Shown here one piece after another: positions 20,316 through 32,228 of a stretch of 64,000 nt of DNA. The position numbers were made by a program, and so were the translations under genes. The DNA comes from Isoptericola sp. AK164 (GTDB lineage Bacteria; Actinomycetota; Actinomycetes; Actinomycetales; Cellulomonadaceae), in assembly GCF_029643425.1 (NCBI RefSeq), contig NZ_CP119106.1, positions 2,542,001-2,606,000 of the forward strand. The letters run 5' to 3'. Each line of letters begins with the position of its first letter. Position 1 is the stretch's first letter. The notes beneath the pieces were generated by a model that worked only from the letters and a program-made list of their open reading frames with translations, ran no database searches and had not been told where the DNA came from.

Positions 20316-20873
20316 ATGACCGTCACGCCCACCGCACCGCCCCGTCAGGACCCGCCGCAGGGCCCCCGGCCGCGCCGGCTCCGCGTCTCGGCGCCTCCCG
20401 GCGGCCGGCCGCCCGCGCGCCCGCCCCAGGCGCCGACGCACCGTCCGCCGTCGCGCCGGGTGCGGGTCGGCGCGGACTCCGCCCCGCCGGCTCCGGTCCC
20501 CGGGCGCCCGCTCGCCCCGACGGAGCAGCCGGCCGCCCCGCACCCCGCGGACCCGACCGCCCTGTGCTGCTCGGTGGTGCGCGCAGCCGTGGAGGTGCTG
20601 CGGGGCGAACGGCCCGTGGCTCAGGTGGCGCGCTGGGTCACGCCGCAGGTGTACGACCAGCTGACGCAGCGTGCCCGCCTGCTGCGGTCACGCCCGGCGG
20701 CGGCCGCGACGACGCGGCCCGTCGCCGTGCGGCGGGTGCGCATGGTGCGGCTCGGCGCCGCGACGGCGGAGGCCACGGTCGTGCTCGAGGACCGCGGACG
20801 CGTGCGCGCCGCGGCGGCCCGGCTCGAGGTGCACCGGGGCACCTGGCGGGTCGCCGTGCTCGAGCTCGGGTGA
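20316..20873 (+). CDS. Rv3235 family protein (DUF6459)
   Basis: 185 residues: a long Pro/Arg-rich N-terminal region (about 1-75) followed by a compact domain with ALCCSVVRAAVEVLRGERPV, VARWVTPQVYDQLTQRARLL and the beta strand pattern VLEDRGRVRAAAARLEVHRG. Family members sit beside secA in mycobacteria (Rv3235), as here. The function is unknown. The start at 20316 has GGGAG upstream. A hairpin lies between this gene and the convergent secA. Confidence 0.82.
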   Translation: MTVTPTAPPRQDPPQGPRPRRLRVSAPPGGRPPARPPQAPTHRPPSRRVRVGADSAPPAPVPGRPLAPTEQPAAPHPADPTALCCSVVRAAVEVLRGERPVAQVARWVTPQVYDQLTQRARLLRSRPAAAATTRPVAVRRVRMVRLGAATAEATVVLEDRGRVRAAAARLEVHRGTWRVAVLELG

Positions 20874-20899
20874 GGACGCCCCGGTCCCCCGGGGCGTCC
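20874..20899. terminator. Bidirectional hairpin between Rv3235-family gene and secA
   Basis: A perfect 11-bp stem (20874-20884 with 20889-20899) with a 4-base loop, starting directly after the TGA of the plus-strand gene and ending two bases before the secA stop. It can end both transcripts. Confidence 0.75.
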
Positions 20900-20901
20900 G
20901 T

Positions 20902-23871
<2,970 letters not shown>

Positions 23872-23973
23872 GCAGTACTCCCGTGTCGGTGGTGCCCGGG
23901 TGACCCCGAGCCCGTTCGCTGGTGCCGACGGGACCCGCTGGCGTCGCCCTCGTCGCCCGTCGCACCGTCTGCC

Positions 23974-23979
23974 ATCCTA
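23974..23979 (-). promoter_or_regulatory. Candidate -10 element for secA
   Basis: TAGGAT on the minus strand, about 100 bases upstream of the secA start, in the only AT-rich patch of this gap. No -35 recognised. Confidence 0.35.
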
Positions 23980-24047
23980 TTCGCTCTCGCGGCCCCGGTG
24001 GGCCGGGTTCGCGACCGACGAACGACGAGAGGGTGTCCGGACCGGTC

Positions 24048-25631
24048 TCAGCGGTCCGTCGAGAGCACCTCGGCGGCCCGGTCGGCGAGCTCGGCGCCGG
24101 CCGCCCCGTAGATGTGGAACACCGCGTCCGCGCCGTGGCGACGCAGCTCCGCGGCGTCGTCGTCGTACCGGGCGATCGCCGCGACCTGACCCTCGAACCC
24201 GGCGTCCTGCAGGCGGGACAGGGCGATGAGGTTCGCGTTGTGGAACGGCATCGCCAGCACCGCCAGGCGGACGTGCCCGGCCCGTTTGACCCGCGCCCAG
24301 AACTCGACGTCGGTGGCGTCCGCGCGCACCACCTCGAAGCCGTCGCCCTGCAGGGACGACACGCGGTTGACGTCGTGCTCGACGCCCACGACCCGCAGCC
24401 CGTACTCGTCGCGCAACCGGGCGCACGTCGTCGACCCCACGCGCCCCAGCCCCATGACCAGGGCGTCCACGTCGCCGATGTCCACGACCCGGTCGTCCGG
24501 GTGCAGGCGGGAGGGGTCCTTGGGCGGCAGGAACCGGGTGAGCCAGGCGGCGATCTCCACGCCCCGGCGGTTGACCGCCGCCGAGAGCGCGAAGCTCGCC
24601 GCGACGGCCAGGGAGATGACGATCAGCCAGTCGTCGTCGATCATGCCGACCTCGACCCCGACGGCGACCACGATGATGCCGAACTCGGAGTAGTTGCCCA
24701 GGGCGAGCCCGGTGAGGAAGGCCGTGCGCCGGCGCAGCCGGGCCGTCCACAGCAGGACCGCGTAGGCGGCGGCCTGCAGCGGCAGCATCAGCAGCAGCAC
24801 GAGAGCCAGCGCGACGTGCTGCGGCTCGGGCGTCCCGTGCAGGCCGATCTCGAGGAAGAACGCGACGAGCATGACGTCCTTGAACGTCATCAGCGACCGG
24901 GACATCTCGCCGGCGCTCGGGTGGGCGGCCAGCAGCGCCCCCATGACCAGGGCACCGACGTCCCCGGACAGGCCGAGGTGCTCGAACAGGTAGAAGCCGG
25001 GACCGAGGGCCACCGCGACGCCGAAGATCGCCTGCAGCTCGCCGTGGCCCACCCGGGACCAGATCGCGTACAGCACGCGCCGCCCGGGGATGAACAGCAG
25101 CAGGGCGACGGCCCACAGGCTCGGCGGACGCCCCTCGGCGATCGCGAGGAACGTGACGGCGACGATGTCCTGGATGATGAGGATGCCGACGGCGATGCGC
25201 CCGTACAGGCTCGTGGCGTCCGACCGGTCCTCGAGCACCTTGATCACGAACACCGTCGAGCTGAAGGACAGCGCGAGCGCGATGAGCGCGAGGGTGCCGA
25301 GCCCGTCGCCGGCGACCAGCGCCATGCCCATCACGGCGAGCAGGCCGAGGAACCCGATGCCGACCGCGACGGCCAGCACCATGTGGCTCACCGTCGTCAG
25401 CCAGATCTCGGGCCGGACCAGGGAGCGCACGTCCAGCTTCAGCCCGATCGTGAACAGCAGCAGCGCCACGCCGACCTCGGCGATGGTGCCGAGCCCCGGC
25501 AGGTCCGGGGCACCCGCGGCGCCGAGCGCGAACCCGGCCGCGAGGAACCCCACCAGCGGGGGCAGGCGCACCAGCGTGGCCAGCACACCGCCGACGAACG
25601 CCACGCCGAGATAGAGCGCGAGGGTCTCCAT
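24048..25631 (-). CDS. CPA2 cation:proton antiporter with TrkA-N domain (KefB-like)
   Basis: 527 residues. The N-terminal 370 or so form a polytopic exchanger domain with about 12 helices, including GVALLLFTIGLKLDVRSLV and IALALSFSSTVFVIKVLEDR, the usual CPA2 features. A C-terminal Rossmann domain begins at VDALVMGLGRVGSTTCARL and continues with a nucleotide-binding acidic residue in VVGVEHD. It probably exports K+ or Na+ in exchange for protons under NAD(H) control. ATG 25631 has AGGAGG upstream. Confidence 0.9.
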   Translation of the reverse strand: METLALYLGVAFVGGVLATLVRLPPLVGFLAAGFALGAAGAPDLPGLGTIAEVGVALLLFTIGLKLDVRSLVRPEIWLTTVSHMVLAVAVGIGFLGLLAVMGMALVAGDGLGTLALIALALSFSSTVFVIKVLEDRSDATSLYGRIAVGILIIQDIVAVTFLAIAEGRPPSLWAVALLLFIPGRRVLYAIWSRVGHGELQAIFGVAVALGPGFYLFEHLGLSGDVGALVMGALLAAHPSAGEMSRSLMTFKDVMLVAFFLEIGLHGTPEPQHVALALVLLLMLPLQAAAYAVLLWTARLRRRTAFLTGLALGNYSEFGIIVVAVGVEVGMIDDDWLIVISLAVAASFALSAAVNRRGVEIAAWLTRFLPPKDPSRLHPDDRVVDIGDVDALVMGLGRVGSTTCARLRDEYGLRVVGVEHDVNRVSSLQGDGFEVVRADATDVEFWARVKRAGHVRLAVLAMPFHNANLIALSRLQDAGFEGQVAAIARYDDDAAELRRHGADAVFHIYGAAGAELADRAAEVLSTDR

Positions 25632-25687
25632 GGGCACCTCCTCCCCCGTGCGCCGATCCTACGGTTCGAGAGCCCCCCGGGGGGACC

Positions 25688-26932
25688 TCAGTCCGTCATC
25701 CGGGTCCCGGCGGTCACCGCCAGCGCCGCGGACAGGTCGCCCCGCGGGGCCACGGCGACGTCGTCGAGACCCAGCCAGGCCGCGAGCGTCCACAGCTCGG
25801 CCGCGAGGCGGCCGGGGGTGTCCGGACCCGTGTCGTCGGTGCGGTGGGCGGCCATCACGCGCAGCACGCGCCCGGCCCGGTCGGCCTTGAGGTCCACCAG
25901 GGCGCCGATCCGCTCACCCTCGAGGAACGGCAGCACGTAGTAGCCCAGGCGGCGCTGCGGGGCCGGGGTGTAGATCTCGATCCGGTAGTGCAGGTCGAAC
26001 AGGGCCAGCAGGCGCCGGCGCTCCCACACCAGGGGGTCGAAGGGGCTCAGCAGCGTGGCGGCCCCGGCCCGGCGGGGCACGACGGCGTCACGGTGGCGGT
26101 AGGTACGCTCCGGCCATCCCTGCACCTCGACGGGCACCAGCGTGCCGTCGTCGACGAGCTCGTCCAGCGCCGTGGTGACGGCGGGGCCGCGCAGCCGGAA
26201 GTAGTCCCGGAAGCACCGGACCGTCCCGACGCCGTGCGCCCGGGCGCCGAGCTCGAGCAGGCGGCGCACGGCGACGTCGTCGGGCACCGGGGGCGTCGCC
26301 CGGACCGCGGGCGGCAGCACCCGCTCGGCCAGGTCGTAGCAGCGCTCGAACGACCCGTTGCGCCGGGCCGAGAGCACCTCACCGGTGAAGAACAGGTACT
26401 CCAGGCAGCGTTTCGCCACCGACCAGTTCCAGCCCCACGCCTCGCGGGACCGGCCGCCCGACCGCCCGGCGGCCTCCAGCTCGGCGTGGATCCGGCCGGC
26501 GGTGACGGGCCCGAGGTCCGTCACCAGCGAGCGCACCAGGTCCAGCTCGACCGGGTGCGCGTCGGTGGCGCCGGCGATGACGCCCCACGCCTCCTGCTGC
26601 GCCGCCCGGCGGCGCCACTCCAGCAGCGGGTAGGTGGCGGCGGGGACGTAGGAGGCCTCGTGCGCCCACGTCTCGACCAGCTTCCGCGGCGCCCGACCGG
26701 CCGCCCGGTCCAGCAGGGCGGTGTCGTACGGCCCGAGGCGGGAGAACAGGGGCATCAGGTGGGCGCGGGCGAGCACGGTGACCGAGTCGATCTGCAGCAG
26801 GTTGATGCGCTCGACCGTGCCGGTCAGGCGGCGCATGGTCACCGGTGCGTCGCGCCGGGGCCGGTCCAGCGCCTGGGCGCGCAGCGCGACCCGCCGGGCC
26901 TGGGCCCGTGTCATCGTCTCCACGCCCGCCAT
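25688..26932 (-). CDS. Winged-helix DNA glycosylase, YcaQ family
   Basis: 414 residues matching the HTH_42/YcaQ family, whose studied members unhook interstrand DNA crosslinks. The family QxD active-site motif is visible near the N-terminus (INLLQIDSVTVLARAHLMPL). Further features are a winged-helix region (AGRIHAELEAAGRSG) and a C-terminal DPLVWERRRLLALFDLHYRI plus YYVLPFLEGERIGALVDLKA. The start at 26932 has GGAGGGG nine bases upstream. A terminator separates it from hpf upstream. The role here is inferred from the family. Confidence 0.85.
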   Translation of the reverse strand: MAGVETMTRAQARRVALRAQALDRPRRDAPVTMRRLTGTVERINLLQIDSVTVLARAHLMPLFSRLGPYDTALLDRAAGRAPRKLVETWAHEASYVPAATYPLLEWRRRAAQQEAWGVIAGATDAHPVELDLVRSLVTDLGPVTAGRIHAELEAAGRSGGRSREAWGWNWSVAKRCLEYLFFTGEVLSARRNGSFERCYDLAERVLPPAVRATPPVPDDVAVRRLLELGARAHGVGTVRCFRDYFRLRGPAVTTALDELVDDGTLVPVEVQGWPERTYRHRDAVVPRRAGAATLLSPFDPLVWERRRLLALFDLHYRIEIYTPAPQRRLGYYVLPFLEGERIGALVDLKADRAGRVLRVMAAHRTDDTGPDTPGRLAAELWTLAAWLGLDDVAVAPRGDLSAALAVTAGTRMTD

Positions 26933-26955
26933 CGTGCCGGACCCCTCCGACACGC

Positions 26956-26995
26956 GAGCGGGTCCCTGCCCACGACCGTGGGCAGGGACCCGCTC
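26956..26995 (-). terminator. Hairpin terminator after hpf
   Basis: 19-bp inverted repeat (26956-26974 with 26977-26995) with a two-base centre, 12 bases after the hpf stop on the minus strand and before the YcaQ-family start. Confidence 0.75.
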
Positions 26996-27007
26996 CTGCG
27001 CCAAACC

Positions 27008-27667
27008 TCAGGTCAGCTCGGTGACGGGGGCCGCCGCCGCGCAGGTGGTGTCCAGCTCGATGACCCCGTAGGACCACCCGCGACGCCGGTACACCGCCGC
27101 CGGTCGTGCGGACTCCTTGTCGATGAAGAGGAAGAAGTCGTGGCCCACGAGCTCCATGCGCTCGACCGCGTCGTCGACGGTCATCGGCTCGCCGTGGTGC
27201 AGCTTCTGACGGATCACCACCGGCGAGTCACCGAGCTGGTGCTCGATCGCGTCGCCCGGCGACTCCAGCACGGCGTGCTCCGGCTCGGACCGCTCCGCCA
27301 GCACCTCGTCGACCGTGCTCGGGTCGGCGAAGGGACGCGAGTCGTCCGCGGCCCGACGCCGGTGGTCCTTCTTGTGCCGGTCCCGCGACCGCCGCAGACG
27401 CTCACTGAGCTTCTCCATGGCGAGGTCCAGCGCGGCGAACCGGTCGTCCGCGGCCGCCTCGGCGCGGATGATGGGCCCCTTGGACCGCACCGTGAGCTCG
27501 ACCCGCTCGCTGACGTCCGACAGCCGCGGGTTCTTCTCGTGCGTGACCTCGACGTCCACGCGACGCGTGTTCGGCGAGAGCTGGGTGATCTTGGTGAGCT
27601 TGTCCTCGACGTGGTGACGGAACCGGTCCGTCACCTCCGTGTGCCTGCCGACGACGGCGATCTCCAT
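27008..27667 (-). CDS. hpf: Ribosome hibernation promoting factor, long form
   Basis: Cytosolic factor that inactivates ribosomes in stationary phase. 219 residues, the long two-domain form that promotes 100S dimers. The N-terminal S30AE domain has EIAVVGRHTEVTDRFRHHVE and KLSERLRRSRDRHKKDHRRR. An acidic linker leads to the C-terminal dimerisation domain (VDDAVERMELVGHDFFLFID, VYRRRGWSYGVIEL). ATG 27667 has GTGGAG seven bases upstream and is preferred to ATG 27685. The position between comF and secA matches mycobacteria. Confidence 0.94.
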   Translation of the reverse strand: MEIAVVGRHTEVTDRFRHHVEDKLTKITQLSPNTRRVDVEVTHEKNPRLSDVSERVELTVRSKGPIIRAEAAADDRFAALDLAMEKLSERLRRSRDRHKKDHRRRAADDSRPFADPSTVDEVLAERSEPEHAVLESPGDAIEHQLGDSPVVIRQKLHHGEPMTVDDAVERMELVGHDFFLFIDKESARPAAVYRRRGWSYGVIELDTTCAAAAPVTELT

Positions 27668-27843
27668 CGTGTCGCTCCACTTCATCAGGGTGGCCGCCGC
27701 ATCTCGCGGCCGGCCGGGGAGTTCGGTCTGGGCACCGTTGCCGGTGCCAGGGATGGCACCACCTCCCGGTCGCCGGGTCGTCGCCCGGTCCGCTCGTGCG
27801 ATGCGACTCCCTGCCGCGTGCGGCGGGGCGTCGTCGGATACTC

Positions 27844-27873
27844 ACAGTAACCCCAACGTGACCTCGGGGTGAA
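27844..27873 (-). promoter_or_regulatory. Candidate hpf promoter
   Basis: On the minus strand TTCACC (27873-27868), an 18-base spacer and TACTGT (27849-27844). This would give a 5' leader of about 170 bases. Each box matches only partly. Confidence 0.35.
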
Positions 27874-27886
27874 CCGCTGGCCGCGA

Positions 27887-28609
27887 TCACGTGCCCAGGC
27901 GTGTCGCGGCGCCGTCCGGCGGGGGTGTCGCGGCGAGCACGAACGCCCCCAGGACCTGGTGGCCGCCGCGGCCGAGGACCTGCTCGGCGACCGCCAGCGT
28001 CGCCCCCGTGGTCAGCACGTCGTCGACGAGCACGCAGACCGTGGGCTGCCGCAGCCGCCCGTGCCGCAGGGCGACCGACGCCGCGAGGTTCCGCCCGCGT
28101 GCCCGGGCGCCCAGGCCGACCTGGTCGCGCGACGGGCGCCGGCGCAGGGCGGGCACGACCCTCGCCCGCAGGCCTGCCGCCGCGAGCCCGTCGGCGACCG
28201 CGTCGGCGAGGGTCCGCACCGGTTCACGTGCCCGACGCCACCGCGCCCCCGGGGCCGACGGGGCCGGCACCACCGCGACCGGCCGCGACGCCGCGGCCGC
28301 CCGCAGCCGGGGCGCCGTCGTGCCGGCCGCCCGGCGCAGCGCCGGCACGAGCAGCCGGTCCAGGTCCGCGCGCCCGCGGTCCTTCCAGGCCACGACGAGG
28401 TCGCGCACGGCGCCCGCGTAGTCCGCGAGCGCCCAGGTCGGCAGGGGGCCCGCGCCGTCCAGCCGGTCCAGGCGGGGGGCACCGGCCTCGACCCGCCGGG
28501 CCGGACCGCCGACGGCGGCACGCGCGCAGCCGGGGCACCACGGCACGTCGGGGAGCCCGCACCCGGGGCAGACGACGGGGACCACGAGGCGGGCCAGGTC
28601 GGTGAGCAC
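27887..28609 (-). CDS. ComF family phosphoribosyltransferase-like protein
   Basis: 240 residues. An N-terminal zinc-ribbon-like cysteine cluster (VCPGCGLPDVPWCPGC) is followed by a type I phosphoribosyltransferase fold with the PRPP loop VCVLVDDVLTTGATLAVAEQ. The middle has VRDLVVAWKDRGRADLDRLL and RPSRDQVGLGARARGRNLA, typical of ComF/GntX. ComF is tied to DNA uptake in competent bacteria, but its role in actinobacteria is unclear. GTG 28609 is chosen because the family starts just before the cysteines; the ribosome site is weak. Confidence 0.88.
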   Translation of the reverse strand: MLTDLARLVVPVVCPGCGLPDVPWCPGCARAAVGGPARRVEAGAPRLDRLDGAGPLPTWALADYAGAVRDLVVAWKDRGRADLDRLLVPALRRAAGTTAPRLRAAAASRPVAVVPAPSAPGARWRRAREPVRTLADAVADGLAAAGLRARVVPALRRRPSRDQVGLGARARGRNLAASVALRHGRLRQPTVCVLVDDVLTTGATLAVAEQVLGRGGHQVLGAFVLAATPPPDGAATRLGT

Positions 28610-28710
28610 CCGCCGAGCGTGCCCGACCGGTCGCGGTCGACGCGGGTCCGGGCCCTCGACGAGCCCGGCCCGGTGCACGGCGGCCGGCTGTGGTCGACGC
28701 GTGCGGGGCG

Positions 28711-30447
28711 TCAGCCGGGGTAGGCGACCGCGACGACGTCCTCGGCGACCGTCGGCCAGAGCGCAGCGCTCTGGCGCGTCTGGAGCACCCCGTCCGCGTC
28801 GAGCACCAGCATCGGGCTGGCGCCCACCCCGGACGCCACGGCGACGGGGGCCCCGGGGGTGACGAGCGTCCGCGACCCGGCGTCGGCGGTGCCGGCGAGC
28901 CCGCCGACGCCGGCCACGGACAGCACGCGGGTCCCGTCCGGGTCCCGCCCGAGCAGCACCACGGTCGTCTCGTCGGACCAGTCGGCCGCGGCCACGCCCG
29001 GCACCGGCGCACCGACCCGCCACGGCGTAGACAGGCCCGTGGGGACGTCGTCGGCGTCCCGCTGGACGGCGGCGACCCACACCTCCGGGCCGTCGGACCC
29101 CTCGACCACGACGACGACGCGAGCGGCCTCCGGGGACACCCGCACCGACCGCACCGGCCGGTCGACGAGCCACTCGGCCTCCAGCGGCGCGGCCCGCCCC
29201 GCGGCCCCCACGACCCACAGCTCGCCGTCCACCGCGGTCCACACCGTGCCGAACCGGTCGACCGACGGGGGCAGCACGCCGTCGCCCTGCAGCAGCTCCA
29301 CCGGTGCCTCCTCGGCCGTGACACGCAGCAGACGGTCGGGTCCGTCGCGCACCACGACCGGGCCCTCGTCGGGCCCCGTCCCCACGGCGGTGAGGTCGAG
29401 ACCGCCGGTGCGCAGCGGTGCGGCGAGCTCGACGAGCTCCGTGCCGGCCACGCGCCGCAACGAGGTCGCCCCCTCGGCGTCCTCCACGACGGCGAGCGCG
29501 TCCCCGACGGTCACCGGCCGCGAGGGCGCGTCGGCCGGCCCGACCGCCAGCGGGTTGTTGCCGTCGGACAGCTCGACGCTGCGCCCGTCGCCCTCGCGCA
29601 GGGTCTCCTCGAGCTGGGCGACCAGCAGGGCGCGGTCCTCGGCCGGGGCGGCGGAGATGGCCGACGTCACCGACACGCCGATCACGCCGCGGTCGTCCAC
29701 GCTGACGGAGTCGATCGCGAGGGTCGTCCCCTCCGGCACCACCGAGACGACCGACTGCCGCAACGGTTCCGGAGGACCGGCCAGGATCTCCTGCGTGGCG
29801 GCGGTCCGCCAGGACTGCTCGGGGTACCACCGCACGTCCGGGACCCACCAGCGCCGGTCCGGGGTCGGGTAGTACAGGGTCGTGCGGTGGAAGGCGTCGG
29901 CGAGGAAGTTGGCCAGCACCAGCAGGCCGTCGTCCAGCTCGGTGATGCGCCACTCGCCGTCGGTCCCGCGCGACAGCTCGTAGCCGACCTCGACCGTACT
30001 CGGCGCGGGCAGCTCGGTGTACGTGCCGGTCTCGTCGATGGTGGCCGTCACGAGCGCCTCGCCCCGCACCGACGTGGTCGCCGAGGAGTCGTCGAAGTCC
30101 TCGACCGTCCAGTCGGGGTACTCGGCGAGCACCAGCACCGGGGCGCCCCGGTCCCACTCCGACCAGGCGACCGGCGTGAGGTACTCCCGGGCGACGGTGA
30201 AGGTGTTCGTCGAGGCCGGCCCGAACTGCGCCACCGAGACGAAGTCCTGCACGATCTGCTGCGGGTCGGCGCCGGGCGACGGCCCCTGGACGTTGAACCC
30301 GACCTCCACGGGGTTGTCGACGCGGACCTCGCCCTCCATCACGTCCCCCGAGGTCGGCATCGACGCGCAGCCGACCAGGACGAGCGCGGTCGCGACGAGG
30401 CCGGCGACCGTCGTCGCGACCCTCCGCAGCGGTGCGTGCGCGCTCAT
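28711..30447 (-). CDS. lpqB: Lipoprotein LpqB, partner of MtrAB
   Basis: 578 residues with a lipoprotein signal (VAGLVATALVLVGCASMPTS, Cys near 27), so anchored outside the membrane. An N-terminal GerMN-like region carries VREYLTPVAWSEWDRG-like sequence (REYLTPVAWSEWDRG) and YYPTPDRRWWVPDVRWYP. A C-terminal beta-propeller follows (VSPEAARVVVVVEGSDGPEV). In mycobacteria LpqB interacts with MtrB and modulates its signalling. The start overlaps the mtrB stop (ATGA). Confidence 0.94.
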   Translation of the reverse strand: MSAHAPLRRVATTVAGLVATALVLVGCASMPTSGDVMEGEVRVDNPVEVGFNVQGPSPGADPQQIVQDFVSVAQFGPASTNTFTVAREYLTPVAWSEWDRGAPVLVLAEYPDWTVEDFDDSSATTSVRGEALVTATIDETGTYTELPAPSTVEVGYELSRGTDGEWRITELDDGLLVLANFLADAFHRTTLYYPTPDRRWWVPDVRWYPEQSWRTAATQEILAGPPEPLRQSVVSVVPEGTTLAIDSVSVDDRGVIGVSVTSAISAAPAEDRALLVAQLEETLREGDGRSVELSDGNNPLAVGPADAPSRPVTVGDALAVVEDAEGATSLRRVAGTELVELAAPLRTGGLDLTAVGTGPDEGPVVVRDGPDRLLRVTAEEAPVELLQGDGVLPPSVDRFGTVWTAVDGELWVVGAAGRAAPLEAEWLVDRPVRSVRVSPEAARVVVVVEGSDGPEVWVAAVQRDADDVPTGLSTPWRVGAPVPGVAAADWSDETTVVLLGRDPDGTRVLSVAGVGGLAGTADAGSRTLVTPGAPVAVASGVGASPMLVLDADGVLQTRQSAALWPTVAEDVVAVAYPG

Positions 30448-32228
30448 GAGGACTCCTCCTGGCTCACCGAGAGGTCGGGGATCGCGGTCGGCGTCGGCCC
30501 GGTGGGCGGGTTGACCACCGGCACCTGGCCGGTCGGCACGTGGCGTCCGGTCGAGCGGGCGGGCCCCTCCAGCGGCAGCGGCGACCCGGTCAGCTTGATG
30601 CCGGCGCGCCGGGGCAGCGTCAGGCGGAAGCTGGCCCCCGCGCCGGGGCTGCCCCAGGCCTGCAGCCGGCCGGCGTGCAGCCGCGCGTCCTCCTGGGAGA
30701 TCGCCAGGCCCAGTCCGGTGCCGCCCGTGGTGCGGGCACGGGCCGGGTCCGCGCGCCAGAACCGGTCGAAGACCCGGTTGAGCTCGTCCGGCGTCAGGCC
30801 GATCCCGTGGTCGCGCACCACCACGGCGACGGCCTTGTCGTCGGCCCCGACCGACACCTCGACCGGGTTGCCCTCGGCGTGCTCGACGGCGTTGACTACC
30901 AGGTTGCGCAGGATGCGCTCGACCCGCCGCGGGTCGATGTCGGCGCGCACCGCCTCGCCGGGCATGTCGACGGACAGGAACACCCCCTTGCGCTCGGCCA
31001 GCGGGGCCGCTGTCTCCACGACGGCGGTCACCACGTCACGCAGGTCGCGGTGCTCGACGTCCAGCACCGCGGCCCCGGCGTCGAACCGGCTGATCTCGAG
31101 CAGGTCGGTCAGCAGCTCCTCGAACCGGTCGAGCTGGGTCTGCAGCAGCTCGGCCGACCGGCGGGCCGCCGGGCCCAGGTCCTCGCGCGCGGCGTAGATG
31201 ACCTCGCCCGCCATCCGCACGGTCGTCAGCGGGGTGCGCAGCTCGTGCGAGACGTCGGAGACGAACCGGCGCTGGGAGGCGGACAGCTCCTCCATGCGCG
31301 CGATCTGATCCTCCAGGCTGGAGGCCATCTCGTTGAAGGTCCGGGCCAGGGTGGCCATCTCGTCCTGGCCGCGCGAGCCGGGCATGCGGACGTCCAGGTG
31401 GCCCTCGCCGAGGCGGGACGCCGCCGTCGCGGCACGACGCACCGGAGCCACCGTCTGGCGGGTCACCGTCCAGGTGAGCAGGCCGATCATCGCCAGGATC
31501 ACCGCGCCGCCGACGGCCAGCGTGCGTTGGACGAAGCGCAGCGTCTCCTGCTGGGAGGCGAGCGAGTACAGCGCGTACAGCTCGTACGTCCCGGCCGAGG
31601 CGAGCTCGACCGTGGTGCCGAAGACGACGCCGGGCTCGTCCTGGCCGGACTCGCTGTACGCGGCCGGGATGAGCACCGACTGCAGCACGGGGCCGTCGGT
31701 GGTCAGCGTGGCCTCGCGCATGGCCGGGCTGACGACGTCGCGCACCGACAGGTCCTGCCGCGAGGACGGGTCCACCAGGGGCAGGCTCTGGTCGGGCGCC
31801 TGGCGCAGGAAGTAGTCCTGCGCGCTGGAACCGATCGCGCTGAGTCCGAGGATGACGTCGCGCAGGAGCGACTGCTGCTCGCCGATCGTCGTGGCCGTCG
31901 AGGCGGAGAACCGTGACTGGGTCTCCTGGACGAGCGCGGCGTTCTCCGCCTCGATCTGGTCGATGCGCTGCTCGAACAGCCCGTCCCGCACGGAGTAGGA
32001 CAGGAACAGGCCCAGGACCACCACCACCAGCACGCCCAGGGCGAGGGCCGAGGTGACCACGCGCACCTGCATCGAGGAGCGCCAGCGCAGCCCCAGCGAG
32101 CGCGCCCCCGCGGCCACGGGGTTCTGCGGTCCGGTGGCGGGTCCCTCCGCCGCGGGGACGCCGTCGTCGTCCGCGGTGGGTCGACCCGCCCGCTCGTCAG
32201 CGGGCGGCACCGGCCTTGTAGCCCACAC
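30444..32228 (-). CDS. mtrB: Sensor histidine kinase MtrB
   Basis: Membrane kinase of the MtrAB system controlling cell wall and division genes. 594 residues: TM1 near 65-85 (LALGVLVVVVLGLFLSYSV), an extracytosolic sensor domain, TM2 near 255 (VGGAVILAMIGLLTWTVTRQ), a HAMP domain, H-box FVSDVSHELRTPLTTVRMAG, N-box RILRNLVVNAVEHAEG, then VVRDHGIGLTPDELNRVFDR and GTGLGLAISQEDARLHAGRL. GTG 32228 overlaps mtrA by 32 bases; GTG 32210 is an alternative start. Coupled to lpqB downstream. Confidence 0.95.
   Translation of the reverse strand: MWATRPVPPADERAGRPTADDDGVPAAEGPATGPQNPVAAGARSLGLRWRSSMQVRVVTSALALGVLVVVVLGLFLSYSVRDGLFEQRIDQIEAENAALVQETQSRFSASTATTIGEQQSLLRDVILGLSAIGSSAQDYFLRQAPDQSLPLVDPSSRQDLSVRDVVSPAMREATLTTDGPVLQSVLIPAAYSESGQDEPGVVFGTTVELASAGTYELYALYSLASQQETLRFVQRTLAVGGAVILAMIGLLTWTVTRQTVAPVRRAATAASRLGEGHLDVRMPGSRGQDEMATLARTFNEMASSLEDQIARMEELSASQRRFVSDVSHELRTPLTTVRMAGEVIYAAREDLGPAARRSAELLQTQLDRFEELLTDLLEISRFDAGAAVLDVEHRDLRDVVTAVVETAAPLAERKGVFLSVDMPGEAVRADIDPRRVERILRNLVVNAVEHAEGNPVEVSVGADDKAVAVVVRDHGIGLTPDELNRVFDRFWRADPARARTTGGTGLGLAISQEDARLHAGRLQAWGSPGAGASFRLTLPRRAGIKLTGSPLPLEGPARSTGRHVPTGQVPVVNPPTGPTPTAIPDLSVSQEESS

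Noticed and set aside
23922-25940. Plus-strand frame of 672 codons opposite the antiporter
   Set aside because: The antiporter on the minus strand has clear membrane and TrkA-N motifs; the antisense product is low-complexity Arg/Gly/His/Gln sequence.
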